A DNA stretch of 64,000 nucleotides from Gemmata massiliana (lineage in GTDB: Bacteria; Planctomycetota; Planctomycetia; Gemmatales; Gemmataceae). Below are positions 34,409-45,900 of this stretch, one piece after another. The stretch lies in assembly GCF_901538265.1 (NCBI RefSeq), contig NZ_LR593886.1:1302001-1366000 (forward strand). The letters are read 5' to 3'. The notes under the pieces were generated by a model that ran no database searches, was not told where the DNA came from, and saw only the letters and a program-made list of their open reading frames with translations. The position numbers were made by a program, and so were the translations under genes. How positions within the stretch are numbered: the stretch's first letter is position 1; each line of letters starts with the position of its first letter.

Positions 34409-36084
34409 AAATGCACCGTCACTCGCGCTCGGTTAACGGTTCGGGCGCTTCGGGCCGGCGCGACGGGTACGTCATCTTCGCCGTGCTCATTGTCATCGTC
34501 GTCCTGTCGCTGGTCGCGTACCGGTTCACCGCGGCAATGACGGCGGAAGCCCAGGCCAGCGCCCGTGCCCGCGACGACGCCCAGGTCAAACTCGCGGCCG
34601 TGTCCGGGTTGCACTACGCCGCCGCGGTGCTCTCCGATCGCGACTCGTTCGTCAGCGAACTCGAAGGGAACCCGTTCGACAACTCGGACGTGTTCGAGCG
34701 CGTGGAAGTCGCGGCGAGTGGGAACAGCCGCCGGACCGCGTACTTCGACATCCGCTCCGTGGCCCGCCTGGACGGGGGCACCTACGAGCAGCGGTTCGGG
34801 GCCATCGACGAGGGCGGCAAGATCAACATCAACAGCATGATCGTGCTCGACCCCACCGGTAACCTGCTTTACAACGCGCTGATGCAGCTCCCCAACATGA
34901 CCGCCGACGTCGCCGACGCGATCGTGGACTGGGTGGACGCGGACGACGTCCCGCGGGCCAGCGGTGCGGAGTCGTCGGAGTACCAGTCGCTCCCGAGCCC
35001 GTACAAGGCGAAGAACGGCCCGCTCAACTCGCTCGACGAGTTGTTGCTCGTTAAGGGCGTCACCCCGGACCTGCTCTACGGCGGCGACCGGAACCGGAAC
35101 GGCACCTACGACGACGGCGAGAGCGGCACCAGCGACCTCGGCTGGTCCGACTTCCTCACGGTCTACGGGCGCGAACTGAACTTGGACTCGACCGGCACCG
35201 TGCGCGCCTACCTCAACGGCGAACTGGACACGATGCTACCGCAACTCACGTCGTTGCTCGGGGACGATCTGGCGACGTACATCATCGCGTACAAGATGTT
35301 CACCGCGACCAAGACGGACGCCAACGGTAACCCACAAACCACGACCACGACAACAGCCACGCTCTCAACGAACAGCGGTTCGGGGAGCGCGTCCGGGACC
35401 ATGACGGTGACCGTCACCGCAGCCCAGCCCCAAGCTCAGCAGAAGGGCGTACAAAAGGCGACTCTTGCCCAACTCCAGGCCGCGGTACAAACGCAGGGCG
35501 AAGCGAACGGCTGGACGGGCAAGAACAAGATCAACTCGGTCTTCGACCTGATCAACACCCGGATCACGCTCCCTCGCGCGAAGGACGCGAAACAGGACGA
35601 CCCCGACGTGGTCGCGTACTCGCCCCTGCTCGACGCCGCTACGCGGAACGACCTGCTCGCGTCGCTGATGGACAAAACGACGGTAACCAAGGACGTCGAG
35701 ATGACCCCGCGGATCAACGTGAACACCGCGCAGCGCGAGGTGCTCCTCGGCGTCCCGGGCATGACCGAAGAGTACGCCGATACGATCATCAACACGCGGG
35801 GCGACCAGGCACAAACCGATGCAGCGACCCTTTCGGGCGCGTGGCTCATTACGGTCGCCAACATCCCGCCGGCCACGTTCCAGCAGATGGAAAAGTACGT
35901 GACCGGCACCGCGATGGTGTACCGCGTGCAGTCGATCGGGTACCTGGGCGGCAACAACGGGCCGGTGGCCCGGATGGAAGCCGTCATCGACACGAACCAG
36001 GGCGCCCCGCGGTTCCTCCACATCCGCGACCTGACGGATTTGGAGAACCCGCGCGGGTTCGACCCGACGAAAACGAGCCAGTAA
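34405..36084 (+). CDS. gspK: Minor pseudopilin GspK-like
   Basis: The protein has 559 residues from ATG 34405 (ATGA overlap). A basic leader ends SGRRDG, followed by YVIFAVLIVIVVLSLVAYRF without Glu5, as is normal for GspK. The helix-hairpin domains are visible: FGAIDEGGKININSMIVLDP, DAIVDWVDADDVPRASGAES with the calcium-site pattern, and MTPRINVNTAQREVLLGVPG. A Thr/Ser/Gly segment of about 45 residues (near 308-345) is inserted. GspK caps the pseudopilus tip. The protein is about 200 residues longer than usual. Confidence 0.9.
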   Translation: MKMHRHSRSVNGSGASGRRDGYVIFAVLIVIVVLSLVAYRFTAAMTAEAQASARARDDAQVKLAAVSGLHYAAAVLSDRDSFVSELEGNPFDNSDVFERVEVAASGNSRRTAYFDIRSVARLDGGTYEQRFGAIDEGGKININSMIVLDPTGNLLYNALMQLPNMTADVADAIVDWVDADDVPRASGAESSEYQSLPSPYKAKNGPLNSLDELLLVKGVTPDLLYGGDRNRNGTYDDGESGTSDLGWSDFLTVYGRELNLDSTGTVRAYLNGELDTMLPQLTSLLGDDLATYIIAYKMFTATKTDANGNPQTTTTTTATLSTNSGSGSASGTMTVTVTAAQPQAQQKGVQKATLAQLQAAVQTQGEANGWTGKNKINSVFDLINTRITLPRAKDAKQDDPDVVAYSPLLDAATRNDLLASLMDKTTVTKDVEMTPRINVNTAQREVLLGVPGMTEEYADTIINTRGDQAQTDAATLSGAWLITVANIPPATFQQMEKYVTGTAMVYRVQSIGYLGGNNGPVARMEAVIDTNQGAPRFLHIRDLTDLENPRGFDPTKTSQ

Positions 36085-36135
36085 CTACGAGGTTCACGTT
36101 CCCGACCGGAACTTGACACCCAGAGCGGAGCACCT

Positions 36136-37752
36136 GTGTCCAATTTTATCGCGATCGACCTGGAACCCAACGGCGTGTTCGCCGTCGCCGGTGCCGCGCG
36201 CGGGGCCGTCAAGGTGACCCACGCGACCGCGTGGACCGGGGCCGACGGGGAGCCGCCGCCGGCGCTCACGCTCGATACCGCTCGGGCGTTCGGCGAGGCG
36301 CTCCGGGCGAAGCTCCGGGCCGCCGGCGCCCCGGTCGCGCCCGTGCTCGTTTCGGTCGGCCGCGACCGGGTCATTCTCAAGGAACTGAAGCACCCGCCGG
36401 TGCCCCCGCGCGAAGAACCGGCCATCATCAAGTTCCAGGCCATCAAGGAGATGTCCGAGTCGCCCGACGACGTGGTGCTCGACTACGTTCCGCTGAGTAA
36501 CGGCACCGGCGGTGACCCGACCGCCGACCGCCGGGCGATGGCCGTAATGCTCCGCAAGGACGTGTTCAACGCGATCCAGGCGATGTGTACCGCCGCCGGG
36601 CTGAAGCTCACCGGCGTCACCCCGCGCCCCTACGCGGTGGCCGCCGGGTTGGGCCGGGTGTTCGCCACGGGCGCGGCCCCGGCCCCCGAACACAAGACCG
36701 ACGCGGTCGCGGCCCTCACCCTCACCCCCGTTGGGGGCGAATTTACCGTCGTGCGCAGCGGCGAGACGATCCTGACGCTGGCGATCCCCAGCCCAGTGCT
36801 GGCGAACGAGAACATGCTCGTCGCGCAGTTGCGCCGGAACCTCACCGTCTACGCCGGCCAGCACCCGGGGCACCCGATTCAGGCGCTGTACCTCGCGGAA
36901 GTCGGTCCGGGCTGGACCGCCCGCCTCTCTTCGGCCCTCGGCGTGCCGGTTCACGCCTACGACCCACTCGCCGGGGCGCTGCCGAGCGTTCCCGAACACC
37001 TCCGCGGGCGCTTCGCCGGGGCCGTCGGGTTGCTCGCGGGCCAGGCCCACGGACCGCTGCCGATCAACTTCGCCGCGCCGCGGCAACCGACAACCGATCG
37101 CGACCCCGCGAAGCGGCGCATCGTGATCGCGGCGATCGCGGCCGCCGTTCTGCTCGCCGGGGGCGCCGTCTTCGGTTACATGGTGACGAGCGAGGCCGAT
37201 GCCCGGGTCGCCGACCTGACCCGAGAACGGGACGAACTCAAGGAGAAGCTCGAGAAGGGCAAGGCGGTCGCGACCGGCGCGACCGCGATCGAGAACTGGT
37301 CCAACCGCGAAGTGGTGTGGCTCGACGAGCTACACGACCTCGCCCACCGGATGCCCGCCGACGACAGCATGCGCCTCATGAGCCTCTCCGCGACCCCGTA
37401 CCCGGTGGTCAAGGACAAGCAAGAGGCGCAATCGCGGCTGGAACTGAAGATCGCCGCAACGGACGCCCGGCCGGTCAACAATCTGGTGTCCGCCACGGAA
37501 CGCGATAACTCACCGACGAACCGGTTCTATGTGAACTCTCCCGTGAGCGTCCTCGGCACGCTCCCCGCGAGCGCGGGCAAGTACACGCAAGGGTTCGGGC
37601 TCGTCACGAAGATCAACCACCGCGCGCCCGAAAAGTACACCGCGCGCCCGCCCTTCATGCCGCCGAAGCGGAGCTGGGGGCTGTTCACCCCGGCCCCCGA
37701 GAACTCGGCCGAACTCGCTCCCCCGCCGTCCGAAGGGAAGTCGGCCCCGTAA
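36136..37752 (+). CDS. GspL-like assembly protein (PilM/PilN-like domains in one chain)
   Basis: The protein has 538 residues from GTG 36136. The N-terminal 320 residues have an actin-like PilM/GspL cytoplasmic fold: SNFIAIDLEPNGVFAVAGAA, VLVSVGRDRVILKELKHPPV and LRRNLTVYAGQHPGHPIQAL. A membrane helix (VIAAIAAAVLLAGGAVFGYM, about 327-349) is followed by a coiled coil (LTRERDELKEKLEKG) and a PilN-like periplasmic domain. This domain order matches GspL. It would anchor GspE to the inner-membrane platform. The C-terminal 30 residues are Pro-rich. Confidence 0.85.
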   Translation: MSNFIAIDLEPNGVFAVAGAARGAVKVTHATAWTGADGEPPPALTLDTARAFGEALRAKLRAAGAPVAPVLVSVGRDRVILKELKHPPVPPREEPAIIKFQAIKEMSESPDDVVLDYVPLSNGTGGDPTADRRAMAVMLRKDVFNAIQAMCTAAGLKLTGVTPRPYAVAAGLGRVFATGAAPAPEHKTDAVAALTLTPVGGEFTVVRSGETILTLAIPSPVLANENMLVAQLRRNLTVYAGQHPGHPIQALYLAEVGPGWTARLSSALGVPVHAYDPLAGALPSVPEHLRGRFAGAVGLLAGQAHGPLPINFAAPRQPTTDRDPAKRRIVIAAIAAAVLLAGGAVFGYMVTSEADARVADLTRERDELKEKLEKGKAVATGATAIENWSNREVVWLDELHDLAHRMPADDSMRLMSLSATPYPVVKDKQEAQSRLELKIAATDARPVNNLVSATERDNSPTNRFYVNSPVSVLGTLPASAGKYTQGFGLVTKINHRAPEKYTARPPFMPPKRSWGLFTPAPENSAELAPPPSEGKSAP

Positions 37753-37826
37753 CGGCGGCCCCGGAACTCGGACCCCCGGCGTCCCACTAACCCACGAATC
37801 ACCGCGACCGAAGAAGGCCCGATCCG

Positions 37827-39482
37827 ATGACCCCACGCGACCAAAAACTGGCCCTCATTCTCATCGCAGTCATGGTACTGGGCGTCGGCGGTGCCGGCGG
37901 GTACCTGTTGGTCTGGTCGCCGCTCGAGGACCAGCGCAAGGCCGAGCTAGTGCTCCAAACAGAGATTAGCGAGCTCAAGGGCACCGAACAGAAGCAAGCG
38001 ACCAGCGCCAAGTACCTGGCCGCCGCTCGCGCGCGCAGCCTCCCGGCCGATTCGGACCTGGCCCGGAACGAGTACGGCGTTGCCCTCGGGCGCCTGCTCG
38101 ACGCGGCCGGCGCCCCAAAGGGGTACATCATCTCCATGAAACCGGACTCGGGCAACAGCGCCAAGCAGGTGCCCGAGATCTCGAAGGGCAAGCCGGCCTA
38201 CACGCGCATCGTCTGCACGGTGCAGATCAAGAAGGCCGACATGTGGGTCGTCAAGGACTTTCTCAAGGGGTACTACGACCTCGGGCTGCTCCACCAGATC
38301 ACGCACTTCAGCATCAAGAAAGAGGACGAGGGCGCGAAGAACGCGACCAAGCGGAACGACCTCACGGTGGACCTCACCACCGAAGCCATCATCATGGACG
38401 GGGCGGAGAACCGCCGGACGCTGCTCCGCATCCCGAATTCATACGGGGCGGCCGGGGGCGGCGGGCTGTACGCGGGCATGACGACCCAAAAAGAGTACGG
38501 GCGCGGGGTCACCCCCCAGGTGCCGAAGTCGGTGCTCGCCGCGGGCCGGGACTACAGCCTGATTGTGCTGAAAGACCCGTTCAACGGGCCGCTCGCCCCG
38601 CCGCCGCCCTTCAAACTCTCCCCGATCAAAGACGTGAAGATCGTTCAAGACGAGAGACCGTCGCCGGTCAAGGTCGCGGTCAGCGGCGAGGGGGCGCAGG
38701 GGACGAAGGTCACGGCCACCGCGTCGGGCAAGGTGTTCGCCGAGGGCGCCCTCAAGGTCGATCCCAAGACGCTCGCCATCGAGTTGCCCAAAACCTCCGC
38801 CGGTGAAGGCACCGAGACCATCTCGGTCGTCGCGGTCTCCGCCGACGGTAAGGTCGAGAAGACCTCGTTCAAGGTCACCGTTGAAGCGGCGCAGGCGAAA
38901 ACGGTAGTTGACAATCGGGATGAAGTGTCCGGTGCCATATTCCTGACAATGGTCACGTTCCGCTCCGACGGTACCGCTTGGGCGCGGATCTTTGATAGCG
39001 CGAGTCGACTCCGCTACGAGATTGACGCTAAGCCCACCGGCGTGAGTGTCGTGAAGGAGTGGATCCCGTCCGCCAAGAGCGGGTGGCGCCCGGACCTGGA
39101 CCATAAGCACCCACCGGGTGTGATCGTGCTCTCGGACGAAGGGGTCAAAACGCACCGCACGTTTCAGATCGTCGGCGTGGATTTTGAGGGCCTGATAATC
39201 GCCGATTTGAAGCCCAACGAACCGGCACCCTCAAAACCTAAAGGCACAAGTGGGTTCTCCAAAGGCGGGGTGCCTAAACCGGGACCAACCAACCCGCTCA
39301 CGGCCGTCGCGGGGAACGTGGCCGTCGGGGTCGCGGTCGCACCGCCCAAACTCTACCGCTGGACGGTCGGTCAGTCACTCGCGACAATCAAGCAGATACC
39401 AGATTCAGAGGCGCAGAAAATCCTCAAGCAGGCCGCGGACAGTGGCCCCATGTTTGAAGTAGCCGCGGCTGGTAAGGAGTGA
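37827..39482 (+). CDS. PilO/GspM-like protein with a large C-terminal extension
   Basis: The protein has 551 residues from ATG 37827. One membrane helix near the N-terminus (LALILIAVMVLGVGGAGGYL), a coiled coil (LVLQTEISELKGTEQKQ) and a PilO/GspM-like ferredoxin region (YTRIVCTVQIKKADMWVVKD) fit the position after GspL. Residues about 250-551 form an added region with beta-rich, Pro-containing segments (VAVSGEGAQGTKVTATASGK), and a second part that could resemble PilP/GspC. If so, it would contact the secretin. A terminator hairpin follows directly. Confidence 0.75.
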   Translation: MTPRDQKLALILIAVMVLGVGGAGGYLLVWSPLEDQRKAELVLQTEISELKGTEQKQATSAKYLAAARARSLPADSDLARNEYGVALGRLLDAAGAPKGYIISMKPDSGNSAKQVPEISKGKPAYTRIVCTVQIKKADMWVVKDFLKGYYDLGLLHQITHFSIKKEDEGAKNATKRNDLTVDLTTEAIIMDGAENRRTLLRIPNSYGAAGGGGLYAGMTTQKEYGRGVTPQVPKSVLAAGRDYSLIVLKDPFNGPLAPPPPFKLSPIKDVKIVQDERPSPVKVAVSGEGAQGTKVTATASGKVFAEGALKVDPKTLAIELPKTSAGEGTETISVVAVSADGKVEKTSFKVTVEAAQAKTVVDNRDEVSGAIFLTMVTFRSDGTAWARIFDSASRLRYEIDAKPTGVSVVKEWIPSAKSGWRPDLDHKHPPGVIVLSDEGVKTHRTFQIVGVDFEGLIIADLKPNEPAPSKPKGTSGFSKGGVPKPGPTNPLTAVAGNVAVGVAVAPPKLYRWTVGQSLATIKQIPDSEAQKILKQAADSGPMFEVAAAGKE

Positions 39483-39486
39483 GTCG

Positions 39487-39531
39487 CACGAGGAACTGTT
39501 GCCCGGTGAACTCGGGCAACAGTTCCTCGTG
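39487..39531 (+). terminator. Perfect 19-bp terminator hairpin
   Basis: Arms 39487-39505 and 39513-39531 pair fully with a 7-base loop, starting five bases after the stop at 39482. It separates the E-to-M block from the secretin gene, so the secretin probably has its own promoter in the 39532-39985 gap. That gap also holds a small hairpin (CCGCGTCC-GCA-GGGACGCGG) but no gene. Confidence 0.85.
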
Positions 39532-39985
39532 TTACGTGCATCACTGCACGAGAAGTTGAAACAGGGGCGGGTTCGCGGCAGTAGCGCAGTTCGCGTCCCG
39601 TGCCACAGGCACTTTTGAGAACCCGCGTCCGCAGGGACGCGGTGCCCATCACCAGCTTTTAAAATCCAAATTTATTTAAGAGCGATTGCCGAGCGCGGCC
39701 AGTATCTAACCGCCCACAACTGCCCAGACCGGCTGCGTTCTCTCATCCCGATCTAACGGTGTACTGGCGCGGCAACTGAGATAAACTGGGGTTAGATTAA
39801 AAGTTCCCTCGCTTCGGCAGTTTCCCGTTGCTCGCCCCGGTGACGGACGATATTCAGCCTCATCACGTGTGTGAACACTCTTGTCGGCTCGGCGGGGCGC
39901 CTGTTGGGGAACGGGCGCCCGCGAACCTGCTACCTTGTGGCGGGGAACCCGGTCCGCGAGGGCTTCGCAGTTCCTGGGGGATGTT

Positions 39986-42900
39986 ATGGGTCAGCGTCGC
40001 GGCTCGCAGGCGCGAGCAGTTCCGTTCTGGAAGCTCCTGAAGCTCCGCAAGTGGCTGCCCGGCGTACTGGCCGCAGCCGCCGGGCTGACCGGGCCGGTCG
40101 ATCGCGCCCTGGCTCAGCCCGTCCCGATGTCGGTCCCCGGAGCCCCCGGCGCTGTCGCGCCGGTGGCCCCGTCTGCACCCGCGATTCCCACAGCGCCCGC
40201 GAAGACGGTCAGCATCCACTTCGAGAAAGCGCGCTGGGAAGACGTACTCGATTGGTACTCCAAAGAAACTGGCCTGACACTTATCACCACGGTCCACCCG
40301 ACCGGAACGGTCAACATCAAGCCGGGCAAGGACCGGAAGTTCACCATCGGCGAAGTCACCGACCTCATTAATGAGGCGATGATGCAGCAGAAGTTCATTC
40401 TGATTCGTCGGCACATGACGTTCTTCATCCAGCCGTCGGACGAGAAGATCGACCCGACCCTACTCCCGCGCGTCACGCTCTCCGAACTTCCGGAGCGCGG
40501 GCGCACCGAGATCGTGCAGGTCGTGGTGCCCGTCGAGGGGATGGTGGTCGAGGACGCGACCGAAGAGCTGAAGAAGCTCCTCACGCCCTTCGGCACGATG
40601 GTGCCGCTGACGAAGCCGAACGCGCTGCTGATCCAGGACACGGTCGGTAACATCGCCCGCATCCAGAAGACGCTCGACGACATCGTCGACAAGACCAAGG
40701 GCGCGGACTCCCTGAACCACGTGTGCGAGTACCGCCGGGCGCAGGAAATCGCGGAAGTTCTCAAGACGCTGATGTCCGACGCCACGACCCGGATCGACAT
40801 CACCGGCACCCAGCAGATGCCACAGACCTTCGATCCGCGCGGCGGTGGGGGGTGGGGCGGCGGTAGCGGTTGGGGCGGCGGTGACCCGCGCTGGAGCGGC
40901 GGGCCCGGTGGTAGCAGTGACCCGCGCCGCGGACCGGGCGGTCAACAACCGGTCGGCAGCGGGCGCGTGAAGACCGTGCAGATCGCGGTCGACGCCAAAC
41001 GCAATGCGATCCTCGTGACCGCCCCGCAGGATAAAATCGGGCTCGCCGAGAAGCTCATCAAGGAACAGGACAAGCCGGTGAAGCCGGGGGACGGCAAGAT
41101 CGTCGTCGGCGAACCGGTCCTCAAGACGTACACGGTCCAGGCCGGGGCCGCGGACCTCGCCAAGAACATTCAAGCCAAGTTCCCGTGGCTCCAGGCGATC
41201 GGCCTGCCGGCGCAGAACCAGATCCTGGTCGTCGCCTCGCCCGCGGACCACAAGGACGTGGAAAATTACCTCGGGCTCGGGGGCGGGCCGGGTACCGCCG
41301 CCACGGACCTGACGTTCATCCCGCTCAGCGCCTTGGACCCGGGCGAAGCGGCCGCCATCGTGACCAAAATCATGCCGACCCCGGCGGCCGGTGGACCCAC
41401 GGTCGAACCGGTCAAAACCGGTAACGTCGGGCTGATGGTAAAGGGCAGTTCGGCGCAGATTCTTGAAATCAAGAAGATCCTGATACTCAACGGCGAGACC
41501 AGCATCGGCACCGACACGATGCCATCGGGTCCGGCGCCCACCTCGCGCACCATCACCCTGGGCGGGAACACCAACGCCGCGGTCGTCGCCGAACTGCTCG
41601 GCCGCGCGATGGAGGGGATGGGCAAGAAGGTCATCATCAACGACCCGCTCAACCCGAAGCCGCCGGTGCTCCGCCCACCGGCGGGCGGACTGCCGCCCGG
41701 TAGCGAACCCGCACCGCGGCAGCCGGTCCCGGTACAGCCGGCCCCGACGAGGCCGCCGACCCTGGGCACCCGGGACCAACTGCCCGGCCGCGACTTCCTG
41801 ATTTCCGCGCAGATCAGTGACCCGGAAAAGAAGGACGATAAGCCGATCATCATCACGGTGACCGGCGGGAAGCTCCTCATCCAGAGCGACGACACGAAGG
41901 CGCTCGAGGTTCTTTCGCAACTGGCTCGGTACATCACCACCGAGGGCGCGAAGGCCGACGAGAACCTGTTCAAGGTGATCCGGCTGCGGTCCGTGTCCGC
42001 CGAGGACGCGGCGCGCGAGTTGACCGAGATCTTCAACGGCCCGCAGCAGCAACAGCAGGGGGGCAACCGCGGGCCGGGGGGGTTCAACCCACTGGCCCTG
42101 TTCGGCGGGCTCGGTGGCGGAGCCAACCAGACTCCGCCGGCCCCCGGGCGCGTCCGCGTCGTCGCGGAGCGGAGCAGCAACTCTGTAGTCGTGGTGAAGG
42201 CCAGCCCGCTCGACCTGGTGCTGATCGAGAAGCTGTTGGAGGGCGCAATCGATGGCGGCCCCAACGACTCTGCCGTGGTCATGAAGACGTACCGGATTCC
42301 GGTCAAGAACGCGGACGCGACCGAGGTCGCGCGGCAGATCCGGGAACTGTACCGCAGTGCGATGCTCCCGTCCGGGGGGCAGGCCGGCGGGCTCCCCGTG
42401 TTCAACCCGTTTGCCGCGGCCGCGCTCGGGGGCGGTGGTGGTGGGCAACAGCAGCAACAGCGCCCGCCGGCACTCTCGCTTACGGTGGACGACCGGAGCA
42501 ACAGTATCACGGTGGTCTGCACCGAGCCCATGTATCAGGATATCCGGGAGTTCGTCGGTCAGTTGGACAGCGCTACGATCAACACCACCGAAACGGTGAA
42601 GCTGGTCCAACTCAAGGGCATTGACCCGAACGTGGTCCAGCAGGCGATCAACGCCATGCAGGGCCGCGACACCCGCCAACAGCAGCAGGGCAACCGCGGC
42701 GGGTTCGGCGGGGGCGGCCCCGGTGGGTTCGGTGGTGGAGGCCAGGGCGGGTTCGGCGGGGGCGGCCCCGGTGGGTTCGGGGGCGGCGGATTCGGTGGTG
42801 GTGGAGCCGGTATGGGCGGTGGCGGGGGAACCCGTGGGGGAGGTGGCGGAGCAACCGGTGGCGGGGGAACCCGTGGGGGAGGTGGCGGGGGAGCCAGACC

Positions 42901-45900
42901 CGGCGGCGGGCGCCAGGCTAGCCTCGGCACGACGGAGGGCCCCTTAAATTTTGACTACCGGGGCACGGACGCCCCTTCGGCCGTCTCCAAGATCTACGAT
43001 CCGATGATTGACACGCCGGACTTCGGTTACAACCGACCGGCGAAACAGTCCAACGATGTCGTGCAGGTCGGTGCGCGCCAGCCGGAGCCGCCCGTTATTC
43101 CCGGCGGCGCACTGCCCCAAACGATGCCCCAGCCGCCGGTGCCACCCGGGTACGAGCGCCCGGGTACGCCGCCCGGAACCGGCGTGGCGGGTGGCCCCAC
43201 GGAATCGGCCCCGCGCGGCACGGTCACCGCGATCCCGATCACCGGGTTCGACGCTATCGTCATCCGCGCCCAAGACGCGCAGGACCTGGAACTCGTCCTC
43301 CAACTGATCGACCTCCTCCAGCGCCAGGGCAAGGAGGTTCAACCGAAGGTCGAGGTCGTTCGGCTCGAACACGGCGACTGCAACTACATCGCCGATGCGT
43401 TCAACGCCCTGCTCACCCGCGTCCAGATCGGGCAGAACGGGAACTACGTCCCGGCCGCCCGAACCGGGGTGACCTCGCCCGGGTTCGGGAACCAGGGCGC
43501 GCTCGGCGGCGCCGGGGCCGCGGGCTCGCAGAACGTCGGTGCCCTCGCGCTGCCGCGGTTCAACGCCGTGCTCCTCGTGGCGCCGGAAGCCCGCTTCGAG
43601 GACGTCAAGAAGGAACTGAAGCGCCTCGATCAGCCGAGCGGCGCGCCGCTCAAGGCGTTCCACTTGACGAACGCCTCCGCGCAAATCGTCGCGCAGCAGC
43701 TCCAGAACTTCTGGAACACGCGGTACCCGGGCGAGTCGCTCCAGCGGAACCAGTTCCGCGTCACGTTCGACATCGCCAGTAACACCGTGTTCATCCAGGG
43801 CAGCCCCAGCGACCTCAAGGACGCCGCCGAGCTGATCTCCCTGATGGACACGTCCGTGTCGAAGGCCGTCAACGACATGCGCGTGTTCCGCCTGAAGAAC
43901 GCGCTGTCCGACGAACTCGGCCAGGTGCTCAGCCAGGCACTGACCGCGAACGTGCTCAGCCAGCAGCCGCAACAGCAGTTCACCAGCCCGCTCGCGCAAA
44001 CGGCCGGGGGTCAAACGGCGTTCGGCGGGTTTACCACCCAGCAGCAGCAAGGGCAGCAAGGGCTGCAGAACCAAGTCGGGCAACAGCTCGGGCAGCAGAA
44101 CCAGATCGGGCAGGGGAACCAGGGCGGGTTGAACGGCGCCCAGCAGGTCCAGCAGATCAACGCTCTCATCCCGACCATCGGGACCGGCGGCGCGGGCGGT
44201 CTCCACACCAAGTCGACCGCGATCCGGTTCTACTCGGCGAAGGACGGGAAGACCTACGAGACCGGGTTCCTTTCGGACGTTCACATCGTCTCGAACGCCC
44301 GGATCAACGCCCTGGTCATCGCGGCCCCGACCGAGACGATGAAGGTGATCGAGCAACTGGTCGAAAGCCTCGACACGGTCGCGGCGGCCCGGTCCTACGT
44401 GAACGTGTTCCAGCTTTCTAAGGGAGCGGACGCAAACCTCACGGCGAACCTGATCGCCCAACTGTTCACCGGTCAGGGTCGGCAAGCGAACACCAACATC
44501 GGCACACAGGGGCTCGGGAACACCAACCAGGCGCGCCCGCTCCTGGTTCTCACCGGCAACCCGGCCGACGGAGCCTCGCTCATCGACCTGCGGTTGTCCG
44601 TGGACGACCGCACGAACAGCCTCATCGTGGCCGGCTCGCTCAACGATCTCGACACCATCCGCGCCATCATCGCGCGCCTGGAAGGGACCGACGCCCAGGC
44701 CCGGTACCACGAGGTCGTCAAACTGCGGAACGCCGCCGCCGCGGACGTGGCCACCGCCCTGCAAACGTTCTTCACGAATTCGCTCGCGGCCTACACGGGG
44801 GCGCAGTTCACCAGCGTCTACCAGCAGCTCCAGCGCAACGTGGTGGTGATCGCGGAGCCGGTGAGCAACACGGTGCTCATCGCCGCGACCCCGCAGTACT
44901 TCGGCGAGATCAAGCGGATCATCGACAAGATCGATTCGCAGCCGCCGCAGGTGGTGATCCAGGTGACCATCGCCGAAGTGCAGTTGAACAACACCGAAGA
45001 GGCCGGGGTGGAACTGGGGCTCCAGACCCCGGTGCTGTTCAACCGCGGCACGGGGCTGAACTTCAACACCACCGCCGCGCTGCCGAACGTGGCGGTCAGC
45101 GAAGGGACCGTCGGGTTCCAGGGGCTCGGGAACCTGGGCGTCGGGCGCACGTCTCCCACGCAGGGCGTCGGCGGGTTCGTGTTCTCCGCGTCCAGCGACA
45201 CGTTCAGCCTCCTGGTCCGGGCGCTCAAGGCGCAGGGCCGGGTGGACGTGCTCAGCCGCCCGCAGGTCCAGGTGGCGGACAACCAGACCGGGTACATGAA
45301 CGTCGGTCAGAAGTTCCCGGTCGCGACCGGGTCCACGATCACCAACGGGCTGTCCCAACAGGGGATCAACTACGTCGACATAGGGATCACACTCCAGGTC
45401 ACGCCGCGCGTGAACCCGGACGGCAAGGTGCTGATGCGGGTCGAGCCGACCGTGTCCAGCGTCCAACCCGGGTCCGTCAGCGTGGGCGGCATTCAGGCGG
45501 CCGTGTTCAACCAGCAAACGGTGCAGACGACCGTGCTCGCCTCCGACGGCGAAACGATTGTGCTCGGCGGGTTGATTAGCCGACAAGAGACCCGCAACGA
45601 GACCGGCATCCCGTACATGAAGGACATTCCTTACGTCGGGTCGCTGTTCCGGTACCGCACGCACACGCTCCAGCGGCGCGAGATCCTGGTGATCATGACG
45701 CCGCACATCGTCCGCAACGAGTACGACCAGGCCCGTATCCTGGCGGAAGAGTCGGCCAAGATGAAGTGGTGCTTGCCCGAAGTGGCCGCGGCGCACACCC
45801 ACGGGATGGAGGTCATGGGGCCGGCGTCCCAAGGCGCCCGTCCGGTTCCCGTGGGCGGACCGCAGGGCGGCGCTCAGCAACCCGCACCCGGCCCCGCGTA

